Source: an uncultured Bacteroidia bacterium (GTDB lineage Bacteria; Bacteroidota; Bacteroidia; Bacteroidales; UBA932). Taken from it: a stretch of DNA of 64,000 nucleotides. The position numbers and the translations under genes are program-made. Shown here piece by piece: positions 7,670-16,581 of the stretch. Position 1 is the stretch's first letter; every line of letters begins with the position of its first letter. The stretch is from NCBI GenBank assembly GCA_902788095.1, contig CADAIT010000013.1, positions 1-64,000 of the forward strand. The letters are read 5' to 3'. The notes beneath the pieces are model-generated. The model searched no databases. It had not been told where the DNA came from and saw nothing but the letters and a program-made list of their open reading frames with translations.

Positions 7670-9425
7670 GTTCTTCCCGGTACGCGCTGAATATCTTTGA
7701 CTTGGACAAAAAGCCCAGATAGGTGCGTTTTTCGTCCACGACCGGCAGATTCCACGCGCCGGATTTTTCGAATTTCCGCATCACCGAATCCATGCCTTCC
7801 CGGGGATGAATGTATTCCGGTGCAGTACGCATGTAATTATATACGTGGCGTTTATCGTACAAATCCTGACGAAACATGTCCTTCCGGATATCGGACAGAA
7901 TGATATAGCCCTGAAAGCGTCCCCGGCTGTCCAGCACCGGGAAAAGGCTCCGGTTGGAAGACGAGACCGCTTCTACCAGCTCACGCAGCGTAGCGTCTAT
8001 GCGAAGCGGCAGGAAGTCCGTTTCCAGCAAATCCTCCGTTTTCAGAAGGGTAAGGACGGCCTGGTCGGAGTCGTGCGTGAGCAATTCCCCGCTGGCGGCG
8101 ATACGCTTGGTGTAAATGGAATATTTCTCGAAAATACGCGTTACGCCGTATGCGATGGCCGATGTGAGGATGAGCGGGACAAGCAGTTCGTATCCGCCCG
8201 AAATTTCCGCAATCAGGAAGATGGCCGTAAGGGGGGCCTGCATGACCCCGGCCATGAGACCGGCCATGCCCACCAGTACGAAATTGGAGACGGGCACCAG
8301 GTCCGGCTGAATCAGGTTCACGGTGCCGGAGAGCACAAAACCCGCAATGCCGCCCACGAAAAGCGTAGGGCCGAAGGTTCCGCCCACGCCGCCTCCCGCA
8401 TTGGTGAAGGTCATGGAGAACACCTTCAGCAGCATGACCAGCAGGAAGAAAATCGGAACGGCCCAGGACCATTTCAGAAAGTAGGACAACGGCGTTTTGC
8501 CGCCGAAATCCGTCGTTATGCCGTTGAGCAGGGGCGACAGGAAGTTGTATCCTTCCCCGTGCAAGGGAGGAAACAGGAAGATGAGGACACCCAGCATCAC
8601 CGACGAAATAAGCCAGCGCAGATAGGGATTCTTCAGCTTTCCCAGGTGGTCTTCCATATTCAGCGTAGTGCGGGTGAAATACAGTGAACTGAGCCCGCAG
8701 AATATGCCCAGAAGCATGTAGAACGGCACATTCCCGATATTGAACGGCACCACCGTGGCGGCAAACGGACTCGCCTGTCCCAGGCAGATATAACTGACCA
8801 ACGTGGCCGATATGGAACTGAGCAGCAGGGGCAGGATACCGCTCATGGACAGGTTGAACAGGAGGATTTCCAGCGTAAACAGCACGCCGGCCAGCGGTGC
8901 ATTGAAGATTCCCGCGACAGCGCCTGCCGCACCGCAACCCAGCAGCAGCGTCATGCCCCGATACGACATGCCGCAATACCGGCCCAGATTGGAACCGATG
9001 GCCGCACCGGTGTACACAATGGGCGCCTCCGCACCCACGGAACCGCCGAAACCGATGGTGAGCGCACTGGTCAGGAGCGAGCTCCAGCAGTTGTGGCTTT
9101 TGATTTTCGACTCGTTTTTGGAAACGGCCTGCAGCACCTTTGTCACGCCGTGGCCGATATTGTCCCGGACCAGGTAGCGGACAACAAGCATGCTCAGCAG
9201 CATGCCCACCCCCGGAAACACCAGATAGGGCCAGCGGGAACCCGGCACCAACTGTGCCAGGCCGTCCTGGATGGCATGGATGGCCAACTTGAGCCCGACA
9301 GCGGCAAAACCGCAAAGGGTGCCGGTGACAATGGACAGGACCAGAAGGGCCGTCGTTTCCGGCATCCTATGCAAAAGGCCCCTGACGGGGCCCCATATCC
9401 ATTTTATGCCACTCCGGTTTGCCAT
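7647..9425 (-). CDS. ClC-family chloride channel/antiporter with CBS domains
   Basis: 592 aa. The membrane part (about residues 20-440) has the ClC signature regions. One is GSVGAEAPIVYTGAAIGS, where the usual GREGP filter reads GAEAP but keeps the gating glutamate. Another is GGVGGTFGPTLFVGG. Residues about 450-590 form two CBS domains (TLRELVEAVSSSNRSLFPVLD and SVMRKFEKSGAWNLPVVD), which bind adenine nucleotides in other ClCs. It sits in the inner membrane; whether it is a channel or an H+/Cl- antiporter is not decided. It is followed closely (7 bp) on the same strand by the 9432-9800 gene upstream. Confidence 0.93.
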   Translation of the reverse strand: MANRSGIKWIWGPVRGLLHRMPETTALLVLSIVTGTLCGFAAVGLKLAIHAIQDGLAQLVPGSRWPYLVFPGVGMLLSMLVVRYLVRDNIGHGVTKVLQAVSKNESKIKSHNCWSSLLTSALTIGFGGSVGAEAPIVYTGAAIGSNLGRYCGMSYRGMTLLLGCGAAGAVAGIFNAPLAGVLFTLEILLFNLSMSGILPLLLSSISATLVSYICLGQASPFAATVVPFNIGNVPFYMLLGIFCGLSSLYFTRTTLNMEDHLGKLKNPYLRWLISSVMLGVLIFLFPPLHGEGYNFLSPLLNGITTDFGGKTPLSYFLKWSWAVPIFFLLVMLLKVFSMTFTNAGGGVGGTFGPTLFVGGIAGFVLSGTVNLIQPDLVPVSNFVLVGMAGLMAGVMQAPLTAIFLIAEISGGYELLVPLILTSAIAYGVTRIFEKYSIYTKRIAASGELLTHDSDQAVLTLLKTEDLLETDFLPLRIDATLRELVEAVSSSNRSLFPVLDSRGRFQGYIILSDIRKDMFRQDLYDKRHVYNYMRTAPEYIHPREGMDSVMRKFEKSGAWNLPVVDEKRTYLGFLSKSKIFSAYREELRDFSRD

Positions 9426-9431
9426 GGTTGA

Positions 9432-9800
9432 CTATTCTTCGTCCGACCCGGTGGAGTACTGGGCGATGTTGTCGTCCGGAAGGGTTTCCCCGGCGGCGTC
9501 CGAGGCATCTGCGCTGCCACCGGCCACGGCCTCGTTCTCTGCGTCCTCCTCGCCTTCCAGCCAACGCGCCACATCCTCCATATCGTCCGTTTTTACGTTG
9601 ATTTTCACCAGATAAATGGCATCGGCGGTTTCTATCGTCACTGCGTAGAAAGTAGTGCCATCCGGCTTGGGATACTTGATGAGGTCGTTCAGGTAATCAC
9701 TGAAGCCCCTCGGGTACTTTTCTGCGAATGCGGCGGCCAGGTCCGGGTGTCCGGACATTTTCTCGTAACTCACCACGTGTCTTTTCTTGCTGTCTGCCAT
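9432..9800 (-). CDS. Conserved hypothetical protein with acidic tail
   Basis: 122 aa. I do not recognise a characterised family. Residues 1-85 look like a compact alpha/beta domain (YEKMSGHPDLAAAFAEKYP, then TFYAVTIETADAIYLVKINV). Residues 86-122 are Glu/Asp/Ala-rich and probably disordered. It lies between the YgiQ-type gene and the ClC gene with gaps of about 6 bp on each side, so it is likely co-transcribed with them. Confidence 0.7.
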   Translation of the reverse strand: MADSKKRHVVSYEKMSGHPDLAAAFAEKYPRGFSDYLNDLIKYPKPDGTTFYAVTIETADAIYLVKINVKTDDMEDVARWLEGEEDAENEAVAGGSADASDAAGETLPDDNIAQYSTGSDEE

Positions 9801-9806
9801 ATCGGT

Positions 9807-11729
9807 TTATTTATGCTTAGGTTTTCGTGCTGCAATATTAGGACTTTGTTTTGAACTCTGCAAGGGCTTTTGCGATTTTTTCGCAGAATTTCTGAAGAAA
9901 AACGATTTTTGCCGCTGTTTTTTCTCCGGGTCGCGCTCGGTAAACACCGGCGTCATGTCACGCGGGTCCAGTCCCGTATAATACATCACGGACGAAGTGG
10001 TCATGGGCGTGGGCGTAAAATCCTGCACCTGATCCATCCAGATTCCCTTCAAGGCCGGATGCGAAGCCAGGTGTTCCATGTCTTTCATGGTACATCCCGG
10101 GTGCGAAGAGATGAAATAGGGCACCAGCCCCACGTGCGTGCCGGCTTCGCGGTTCACTTTGTCGAATTCCCTGCGCAAACGCTCGAACAGGCGGAAGCTG
10201 GGTTTGGCCATTTTCTGCAGGACATGGTCTTCGGTATGCTCCGGTGCCACTTTCAGTCGGCCGGACGTATGGTCCAGCACCAGCGTCTGCAGGTAGGATT
10301 GGGAACTGCTGTCCACGAAACCGTCCTCCGTAAGGAAAAGGTCGTAGCGAATACCGCTGCCGATATAGCTGTGGCGGATGCCCTTGGTGCCGTCGATACG
10401 CTTGTACAGCTCCATCAGACGGGTATGGTCGCAGTTCAAATTGGGGCAGCGCTTGGGGAACAGGCAGCTGCGTCGCTTGCATTTGTCGCACAGTTCCAGG
10501 TTCTTCCCCTGCATTCCGTACATATTGGCCGTGGGAGCGCCCACATCGGAGATATTGCCCGCAAAATCCGGCAGCTTATTCAGTTCCTTCACCTCCTTGA
10601 GAATGGATTTTTCGCTCCGGGACGAGATGAATTTTCCCTGGTGGGCGGCGATGGTGCAGAAGTTGCAGCCGCCGAAGCACCCGCGGTGGGTGTTCACGGA
10701 GAATTTAATCATGTCGTAGGCCGGGATGCGCTTGCCTTTGTATCGCGGATGCGGCAGCTTGGTGAAAGGCAGGTCCCAGAAGGAGTCCATTTCCTCGGTG
10801 GTGGCCGGCGGATAAGGCGGATTGATTTGCACGTACCCCTTCCCTACCGGCTCCAGGATGGTGTCCGGGTGCATCATGTTGGCATGGGTCTCTATCCAGT
10901 GGAAATTCTCCGCAAACGCCCGCTTGTCTTTGCAGCACTCCTCGAAAGAATGGAGCACAAGCTTTCCGGAGGAGGTATCTGTTCCGGAATCGTCGCTGCG
11001 CGACCCCTCCCATTCGCCGCGCGAAAATCGCGGCTCTGGGCCCCTCCCTCTTACACGGCCGAGGGTGGCCATGGATTCCGGAACAGATACCCCCTCCGGA
11101 AGCTTTCCACTTACGTAGAAGGCAATCTGGGGAATCTGCTGCATGCGGTGGCGGGGCCAGCCCTTCTCGATGCCCTTCGTAAGCTCCAGCATGGGGCGCT
11201 CGCCCATGCCATAGCAGAGATAATCGGCCCCGGAAGTATATAGGACGGAGGGCAGCAGGCAGTCTTTCCAGTAGTCGTAATGCGTGAGGCGGCGGAGCGA
11301 AGCCTCTATGCCGCCGATAATCACCGGAATATCCGGATAGAGTTTCTTGAGGATCTGGGTGTACACCGTGACGGCGTAATCCGGACGGGCGCCGGCCTTG
11401 CCTTCCGGCGTATAGGCATCGTCGTGACGCAGGCGTTTGGAGGCGGTATAGTGGTTCACCATGGAATCCATGGCGCCTGCATTGAGGCCGAAATAGAGCC
11501 TGGGGGCGCCCAGCTTGCGGAAATCACGCAAGTCGTCCCGCCAGTTGGGCTGCGGAATCACGGCCACCCGGTAGCCCCATTTCTGGAGCCAGCGTGCAAT
11601 GACCGCCGTCCCGAACGAAGGATGGTCGATGAAGGCGTCGCCGCTCAGCAGGATGATGTCGATATAGTCCCAGCCCAGCGCCTGCACCTCCTTCACGGAA
11701 GTGGGAAACATGTAGTCGTTATTCGACAT
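9807..11729 (-). CDS. YgiQ-family radical SAM protein with an in-frame repeat insertion
   Basis: 640 aa, UPF0313/YgiQ type. It has the N-terminal B12-binding-like Rossmann region, the radical SAM motif CxxxCxxC in RGCFGGCNFCTIAAHQGKF, and the extra C-terminal region. Its substrate is unknown. The start lies inside the upstream rlmI-like gene (11-bp overlap). Residues about 209-257 are odd: a 49-residue Gly/Arg/Ser-rich segment absent from the usual YgiQ layout. It is encoded exactly by the 147-nt palindromic repeat at 10959-11105, which keeps the frame and introduces no stop. The surrounding protein looks intact, so the insertion is probably tolerated as a surface loop. Confidence 0.9.
   Translation of the reverse strand: MSNNDYMFPTSVKEVQALGWDYIDIILLSGDAFIDHPSFGTAVIARWLQKWGYRVAVIPQPNWRDDLRDFRKLGAPRLYFGLNAGAMDSMVNHYTASKRLRHDDAYTPEGKAGARPDYAVTVYTQILKKLYPDIPVIIGGIEASLRRLTHYDYWKDCLLPSVLYTSGADYLCYGMGERPMLELTKGIEKGWPRHRMQQIPQIAFYVSGKLPEGVSVPESMATLGRVRGRGPEPRFSRGEWEGSRSDDSGTDTSSGKLVLHSFEECCKDKRAFAENFHWIETHANMMHPDTILEPVGKGYVQINPPYPPATTEEMDSFWDLPFTKLPHPRYKGKRIPAYDMIKFSVNTHRGCFGGCNFCTIAAHQGKFISSRSEKSILKEVKELNKLPDFAGNISDVGAPTANMYGMQGKNLELCDKCKRRSCLFPKRCPNLNCDHTRLMELYKRIDGTKGIRHSYIGSGIRYDLFLTEDGFVDSSSQSYLQTLVLDHTSGRLKVAPEHTEDHVLQKMAKPSFRLFERLRREFDKVNREAGTHVGLVPYFISSHPGCTMKDMEHLASHPALKGIWMDQVQDFTPTPMTTSSVMYYTGLDPRDMTPVFTERDPEKKQRQKSFFFRNSAKKSQKPLQSSKQSPNIAARKPKHK
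10959..11105. repeat. Cloverleaf-like palindromic repeat, copy 1 (inside the YgiQ-type gene)
   Basis: Outer arms 10959-10991 and 11074-11105 are an inverted repeat; the inner 18 bp (10974-10991 / 11074-11091) are perfect, and the outer part has one indel and one mismatch. The core is 10992-11073. It contains hairpin GTCGC-TGC-GCGAC (10992-11004), hairpin GCCGCG/CGCGGC (11016-11034) and a GGCC-CCCTC/GAGGG-GGCC hairpin in the conserved block 11038-11073. That 36-nt block is identical, in reverse complement, to 47419-47454. The 12 nt at 11001-11012 match 47467-47478. Confidence 0.9.
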
Positions 11730-12918
11730 ACAGCAGCAGCCCTTTCAGGTATTCTCCTTCCGGATGATAGATGTTTACGGAATGGTCGGCAGGCTGGTTC
11801 AGACGGTCCAGGATGCGCACACTGCGGCCGGACTCCGCGGCTGCGGAGAACACGGCCAGGGCGAAGGCTTCCTTGTCCACCACCTGCGAGCAGCTGAACG
11901 TGAACACGAAACCGCCCGGCGCCACCTTGGCGATGGCGGCCGCATTCAGGCGCTGATAGGCCCGGAGCGCATTTTTAAGCGCCCCGCGGTGCTTGGCGAA
12001 TGCCGGCGGGTCCACGATGACAAGGTCATACGCCCCGTCCGGAACCTTCTTTATGAAGTCGATGGCGTCGGCACAATAGGAAGTGTGCCGATCGGGCGTG
12101 AAGCCGTTGAGCGCCACGTTGCGGTCCACCATGTCCATGGCCCGCTGCGAGCTGTCCACGGAATCCACGTGCGCAGCGCCGCCGGCAAGGGCATAGACGG
12201 AGAAACCGCCCGTATAGCAGAAAAGGTTGAGGACGTGACGGCCTTCCGCCAGACGGCCTACGGCGGCGCGGTTCTCCCGCTGATCCAGGAAGAAGCCGGT
12301 CTTCTGGCCTTCCTGCCAGTTCACGAGGAATTTATTGCCGTTTTCAAGGACCACGAGTTCGTCTTTGGAGGTGACAAAACCATCGGCCTTATACAGATAG
12401 CCGTCCACCAGCTCCAGGCCGGCCTTGAACGGCGCCGTGCCGGAACTTTTGTCGTAAACGGCCTTCAGGCGCTCCCCATATACGGTTTTGAGCGCTTCGC
12501 AGATGGCCGTCTTGGCCCTGAACATGCCCACCGAATGGGCCTGGAGCACGCAAACGCCGTCGTAATAGTCTATTATCAAGCCCGGGAGTCCGTCCCCTTC
12601 CCCGTGTACCAGGCGATAGCAATTGGTCCGGGCACTCTGCGTCAGGCCGAAAGCGTCCCGGAGCTGAAAAGCCCGCAGCAGCATCCGCTCCCAGAAATCC
12701 GGCAGCGTAGGGTCTTCGTCAAAGCTCAGGATGCGCACGGCGATGGAACCAATCTGGTAATGCCCGCAGGCCAGCAGTTTGCCGTCTGCGGCGCAAACGC
12801 TCACCAGGTCTCCCTCTGCAGGATGTCCCACAATCTGGCCGATGGCACCGGAGAACACCCAGGGATGAAAACGCAAGAGGGATTCCTCCCGGCGGGGTTT
12901 GAGGATTACTTTATCCAT
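11719..12918 (-). CDS. rlmI: RlmI-like 23S rRNA (cytosine-C5) methyltransferase
   Basis: 399 aa, class I SAM-dependent methyltransferase of the RlmI/YccW family. An N-terminal PUA domain (VILKPRREESLLRFHPWVFSGAI) precedes a central EEHEE-like domain and a C-terminal Rossmann domain. The SAM loop is NLFCYTGGFSVYALAGGA, the acidic residues are in VDSVDSS, and the catalytic-type motifs are DLVIVDPPAFAK and FTFSCSQVV. RlmI methylates C1962 of 23S rRNA in E. coli; the same target is inferred here. It overlaps the genes on both sides by 8-11 bp on the same strand, implying an operon. Confidence 0.85.
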   Translation of the reverse strand: MDKVILKPRREESLLRFHPWVFSGAIGQIVGHPAEGDLVSVCAADGKLLACGHYQIGSIAVRILSFDEDPTLPDFWERMLLRAFQLRDAFGLTQSARTNCYRLVHGEGDGLPGLIIDYYDGVCVLQAHSVGMFRAKTAICEALKTVYGERLKAVYDKSSGTAPFKAGLELVDGYLYKADGFVTSKDELVVLENGNKFLVNWQEGQKTGFFLDQRENRAAVGRLAEGRHVLNLFCYTGGFSVYALAGGAAHVDSVDSSQRAMDMVDRNVALNGFTPDRHTSYCADAIDFIKKVPDGAYDLVIVDPPAFAKHRGALKNALRAYQRLNAAAIAKVAPGGFVFTFSCSQVVDKEAFALAVFSAAAESGRSVRILDRLNQPADHSVNIYHPEGEYLKGLLLYVE

Positions 12919-13546
12919 GGTCTTGATATCTTTCAGGGTACAGTTGCTCAGGCGTAAGGGGATGCTTCCGGGAACGCATCAGCTTCAGGTACATCTCCCG
13001 GCAGACCCAGGCGTCCGTAGCGGCGTAACGCTGCTGCGATTCGCTCAGCTGGACCGCTTCCCAGTTGGACAGCTGCTGCGCCTTGGAAATTTTCACGCCC
13101 AGAATGATGGCGGTCATTTTCTTCACGCTTTTGTCCCGGATGCCATATTCCCATACGATGTTCTGCAGGTCCACGAAACCCTTGGGGGAAAACTTAGTGA
13201 TTTTCTGCAGGCCCCGGACATCGTCCAGCGTAGCCGCTCCCACCTTAACGATGGACGGATTGGCCAGAATGGAAGCCAGCGGACGCGGCAGGCCCAAGGT
13301 CTTCAGGCGGAACAGGTAAGCTTTTCCGCCGCCGGAAAGCTGCAGCAGCGCCGTTCCGTTGGCCTGCTGCTCGGGAGAAAAAGTCGGACGGGTTTCCGTG
13401 TCGAAGCCCAGCACCTGCTGCCGCTTCAGGTATCGCAGCGCACGGTGAAAAGCGTCACCCTCCGCGTCAATGACCTCGATGGTTCCGGGGAAAGACGCCA
13501 GTTCCAGCGCCCCGATTTCTTCTGGGCTAACGGAAATTTTGTACAT
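12911..13546 (-). CDS. DEDDy 3'-5' exonuclease domain protein (RNase D/WRN-like)
   Basis: 211 aa, a single exonuclease domain. The DEDD metal-binding residues are visible as LGFDTETRP (Asp and Glu), VGAATLDDVRGL (Asp) and QRYAATDAWVCREMY (Tyr-x3-Asp, DEDDy type). There is no HRDC domain, so it is shorter than RNase D and resembles the stand-alone WRN-type exonucleases found in Bacteroidetes. It acts on RNA or DNA 3' ends, and the substrate cannot be told. It overlaps its upstream and downstream neighbours by 20 bp and 8 bp. Confidence 0.85.
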   Translation of the reverse strand: MYKISVSPEEIGALELASFPGTIEVIDAEGDAFHRALRYLKRQQVLGFDTETRPTFSPEQQANGTALLQLSGGGKAYLFRLKTLGLPRPLASILANPSIVKVGAATLDDVRGLQKITKFSPKGFVDLQNIVWEYGIRDKSVKKMTAIILGVKISKAQQLSNWEAVQLSESQQRYAATDAWVCREMYLKLMRSRKHPLTPEQLYPERYQDHG

Positions 13547-14645
13547 AGGTATCTTGAACGTAGGATGCGGCCACTTCTACCAGGACCGGATATCCCAGTT
13601 CGGACTCTTCGGTTTCGAAATAATGCAGGGAGGGACGTGCTATCCGGTGCGTAAACAGGCGCTGCGAGCGCAGCAGTCCATACGTGGCGGAAATCAACAC
13701 CTGCTGCGGTTCCAGGAAGCGGAAGTTCCCGGACAGCATGTTATCGAAGGCACTGTCTTCCTCTGTCCCCTCCCGACGGATAAGCGCCAGCTCCGACTCC
13801 AGATAGGCAAGGTCGAAGGCGTAATTGTCCACAATCAGCACGTCCATCTTCCGGCCGGAGGTCTGGTACTGACGCAGCAGATTCCGGAATTCCGTCCGGA
13901 TATCCAGCGCCTGTTCCGGAGTAATGACGCTCAGACGGGCATCGGCCCACGCTTTCCTGGCGAAAACGGATTGCCAGGCCCCGCTCCTGCGGGTGGCGCG
14001 GTCCGTCCATACGGCGATGTCACGGGCACCGGAAGCGTACGCCTGCTCCAGCAGTATATCTACCGGCGAGAGCAGGATGCCTTTCCCGCCACAAAGCTTC
14101 AGCAGCGCATCCACGTCCCGATAACCGAACTCCGCCTGCATGGACGAAGCGAAAATCACTATTTTGGAACGCATCTTGGGCAGCAGCGCGTCGGGGGTGG
14201 CCGTGGAACGGACACAGGTGCTGTCCCAGGCAAAAATGGCATTGCGCACAGCTGCCTCCCGCAGACTGTCCGTCCTTTCCGGTACATCGTTCCCTTCCAC
14301 GATAAAGTGTCCGTAAGGTTCGTTGAAGGCATCCAGGATGACGTCGAAACGCTCTCCCGCGAAATCCGGCAGCGAATCCCGCAGGGCACGTCCGTCAATG
14401 TTGTCTACGGCATCGATGGTCTGGAAACGGCGTGCCAGCGGAAGAACGTCCTTTGACTCGCCGACAATGGCAATGGAGCCGTCCGGGCCGAATTTGCCGG
14501 CCTGTGCTACCAGCCCGCCTGTTCCCGTGGAGTCCGATGCGATGGATAGGACCAGCGGAAGTTCGGACTCGGATACCTCCGTACCCCGCTTGCAGGATGC
14601 GAATAAAGCCAAAGCGGTGATTCCCAGTATGACGATTCTTCTCAT
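13527..14645 (-). CDS. Lipoprotein of unknown function
   Basis: 372 aa. The N-terminus MRRIVILGITALALFASCK has a signal peptide and lipobox with Cys18, so it is a lipoprotein. The rest alternates beta and alpha segments (IVIFASSMQAEFGYRDV, DVLIVDNYAFDL, QQVLISATYGLL), resembling a periplasmic-binding-like two-domain fold. I do not recognise the family. A -7 box (TATTTTTG) lies 10 nt upstream of the start, so it heads the run of four overlapping minus-strand genes down to the YgiQ-type gene. Confidence 0.75.
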   Translation of the reverse strand: MRRIVILGITALALFASCKRGTEVSESELPLVLSIASDSTGTGGLVAQAGKFGPDGSIAIVGESKDVLPLARRFQTIDAVDNIDGRALRDSLPDFAGERFDVILDAFNEPYGHFIVEGNDVPERTDSLREAAVRNAIFAWDSTCVRSTATPDALLPKMRSKIVIFASSMQAEFGYRDVDALLKLCGGKGILLSPVDILLEQAYASGARDIAVWTDRATRRSGAWQSVFARKAWADARLSVITPEQALDIRTEFRNLLRQYQTSGRKMDVLIVDNYAFDLAYLESELALIRREGTEEDSAFDNMLSGNFRFLEPQQVLISATYGLLRSQRLFTHRIARPSLHYFETEESELGYPVLVEVAASYVQDTYVQNFR

Positions 14646-14695
14646 AGTGCTTGCTCAAAAATACGAAAGCTGAATGCAAAAGTACACAATTCCTG

Positions 14696-15325
14696 CTACT
14701 TTTCCAATCCCAGTACTTCCTTGATTTTGGGAATCAGAAGGGAATTGAGGTATTCCGGCTCCATGAAATGGCCGCCGTCGTATTCCATGTAGGTGCTTTT
14801 GCCAAAATATTTTTCCCAGAGGTCCGTACGTACCACGCCGGAAGCCTTGTAGTGGTCCTGCTTTCCAAAAAAAGCGTAATAGAAGCCCGTCGGCTCGATA
14901 CTGGCGAAGGCCGCCTCCGCGTGCGCCTTGTATTTGCGCAGGATTTCGGGCGTGAATTTCAGTTTCTGTCGGTCGCCTTCCTTGACGGGAAAACGAAGGT
15001 GCAAGTACCATCGGCCCAAGGCGAAACGGGCGATGCGCGCCGCCTTGCACAACCACGCGGGCGCACCCAGCGAGGGCGACACAAACAAATGCGGAATTCC
15101 CTGAATACGAAGCGCTTGAATAGCGCCCAGCGATTCGCCGATAAGCAGCTGCGGCTTCAGTTCTTCCACCCAGGAAGCAATTTGCCTGCTGCCCAGTTCC
15201 GGGTCGAAGTCGTATGTGCGCACAACTACCTTTACCTTGCGCTCGTCCATGTGGATGCGCAGATGATTGGGGATGCGGCTGTCCCCGCCGCCTCCCATGC
15301 CGTGGATATAGAGAATGGTTTTCAC
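14696..15325 (-). CDS. YqiA-like alpha/beta hydrolase (esterase), GTG start
   Basis: 209 aa. An N-terminal KTILYIHGMGGGG strand and oxyanion loop is followed by GESLGA (G-x-S-x-G nucleophile elbow) and a C-terminal GGHFM (likely catalytic His). This is the small UPF0227/YqiA-like esterase layout. The start is GTG at 15325, as no in-frame ATG fits. A TAATTTTG -7 box ends 5 nt upstream, so the mRNA may be leaderless. No signal peptide is seen. The substrate is unknown. Confidence 0.75.
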   Translation of the reverse strand: MKTILYIHGMGGGGDSRIPNHLRIHMDERKVKVVVRTYDFDPELGSRQIASWVEELKPQLLIGESLGAIQALRIQGIPHLFVSPSLGAPAWLCKAARIARFALGRWYLHLRFPVKEGDRQKLKFTPEILRKYKAHAEAAFASIEPTGFYYAFFGKQDHYKASGVVRTDLWEKYFGKSTYMEYDGGHFMEPEYLNSLLIPKIKEVLGLEK

Positions 15326-15330
15326 GGTTG

Positions 15331-15358
15331 CAAAATTAATATTTAATCTTTACTTTTG
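15331..15358. promoter_or_regulatory. Face-to-face -7 boxes for the esterase (-) and C1B peptidase (+)
   Basis: Minus TAATTTTG (15331-15338) and plus TACTTTTG (15351-15358) are separated by 12 bp. A plus-strand TTG at 15328-15330 lies 20 nt before the plus box as a possible -33 element. Confidence 0.7.
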
Positions 15359-15381
15359 TGAGAATTTATAAAAGATTCGGC

Positions 15382-16581
15382 ATGAAAAAAATCATCATTT
15401 CCGCAGCCTTCGCTGTTCTGGTCGCCCTCAGTGCCGGCGCCCAGCGTCCTGCCAGCCCTGTACAACCGGCGGACTACCAGTTCACCACCGTCAAGGAAAA
15501 TCCCATTACTCCCATCAAGAACCAATACCGCAGCGGAACCTGCTGGTGTTTCAGCGCATTATCCTTCCTGGAGTCGGAAGTCATCAAGGCCAAGGGCATC
15601 AAAGACCCGGCCCTGTACCCGGATTTCTCCGAAATGTTCATTGTGCGCAAGGCCTATGCAGAACGCGCCCAAAAGTTCGTGCGCCTCAACGGCAAACTCA
15701 ATTTTGCCGCCGGCTCGGATTTTGGCGACGTACTGGATGTAGCCAAGAAATACGGCCTGATGGACCAGAAGGCTTACTCCGGCCTGCAGTACGGCTATGA
15801 CCTCCCCGTGCAGGGCGAGCTGGACGCCGTTCTCAAAGGCTATGTGGATGCCGTGATAAAAAACCCCAACCGCAAACTCACCGCTGTCTGGGCCAAAGGC
15901 ATGGAAGGCATTCTGGATGCTTACATGGGCGAAATTCCCGGGCAGTTCACAGTGAACGGTGCGACATACACCCCGGAAAGCTATCGTGACGCCCAGGGCC
16001 TGAACCTGGACGACTATATCGGCTTCACCTCCTTCACGCACCATCCGTTCTACACCTCCTTCGCCATCGAGGTGGAAGACAACTGGCGCTGGACCCCGTC
16101 CTGGAATGTTCCGCTGGATGAATTCATGGCCATCATCGACCAGGCCATCAACGACGGTTACACCGTAGCCTGGGGCGGCGACGTCTCCGAAGCCGGTTTC
16201 ACGCGCAACGGACTGGCCATTCTTGTGGACACGGAAGTCAAAGCAAGCAGCGGCTCGGACCAGGAGCGCTGGGTGGGCAAGGCCGAGGAAAAACCTGCCG
16301 AAAAGGTGGCCGTGAAAGAAATTGAGGTGAACCAGGAGAACCGCCAGCTGTGGTTCGACGAGAAAACCTCCACGGACGACCACGGCATGCACCTCTACGG
16401 CATCGCCAAGGACCAGAACGGCACCAAGTACTACCTCATCAAGAACTCCTGGGGAGAAAGCGGAGAGTACAAGGGTATCTGGTACATGAGCGAGCAGTTC
16501 TGCAAGGGTAAAACCCTGAACATCGTCGTGAACAAGAAAGCCGTTCCCAAGGAAATCCTCAAAAAACTGGGGCTTAAATAA
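15382..16581 (+). CDS. Secreted C1B cysteine peptidase (bleomycin hydrolase/PepC-like)
   Basis: 399 aa with a signal peptide (MKKIIISAAFAVLVALSAGA), which favours the ATG at 15382. The papain-like catalytic Cys is C54 in SGTCWCFSA, with His in DDHGMHLYG and Asn in LIKNSWG. The layout matches bleomycin-hydrolase-type aminopeptidases, which are normally cytoplasmic. Secreted versions are common in Bacteroidetes, where they probably degrade peptides in the periplasm or outside the cell. Its stop overlaps the pssA start (TAATG), so translation is probably coupled. Confidence 0.9.
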   Translation: MKKIIISAAFAVLVALSAGAQRPASPVQPADYQFTTVKENPITPIKNQYRSGTCWCFSALSFLESEVIKAKGIKDPALYPDFSEMFIVRKAYAERAQKFVRLNGKLNFAAGSDFGDVLDVAKKYGLMDQKAYSGLQYGYDLPVQGELDAVLKGYVDAVIKNPNRKLTAVWAKGMEGILDAYMGEIPGQFTVNGATYTPESYRDAQGLNLDDYIGFTSFTHHPFYTSFAIEVEDNWRWTPSWNVPLDEFMAIIDQAINDGYTVAWGGDVSEAGFTRNGLAILVDTEVKASSGSDQERWVGKAEEKPAEKVAVKEIEVNQENRQLWFDEKTSTDDHGMHLYGIAKDQNGTKYYLIKNSWGESGEYKGIWYMSEQFCKGKTLNIVVNKKAVPKEILKKLGLK

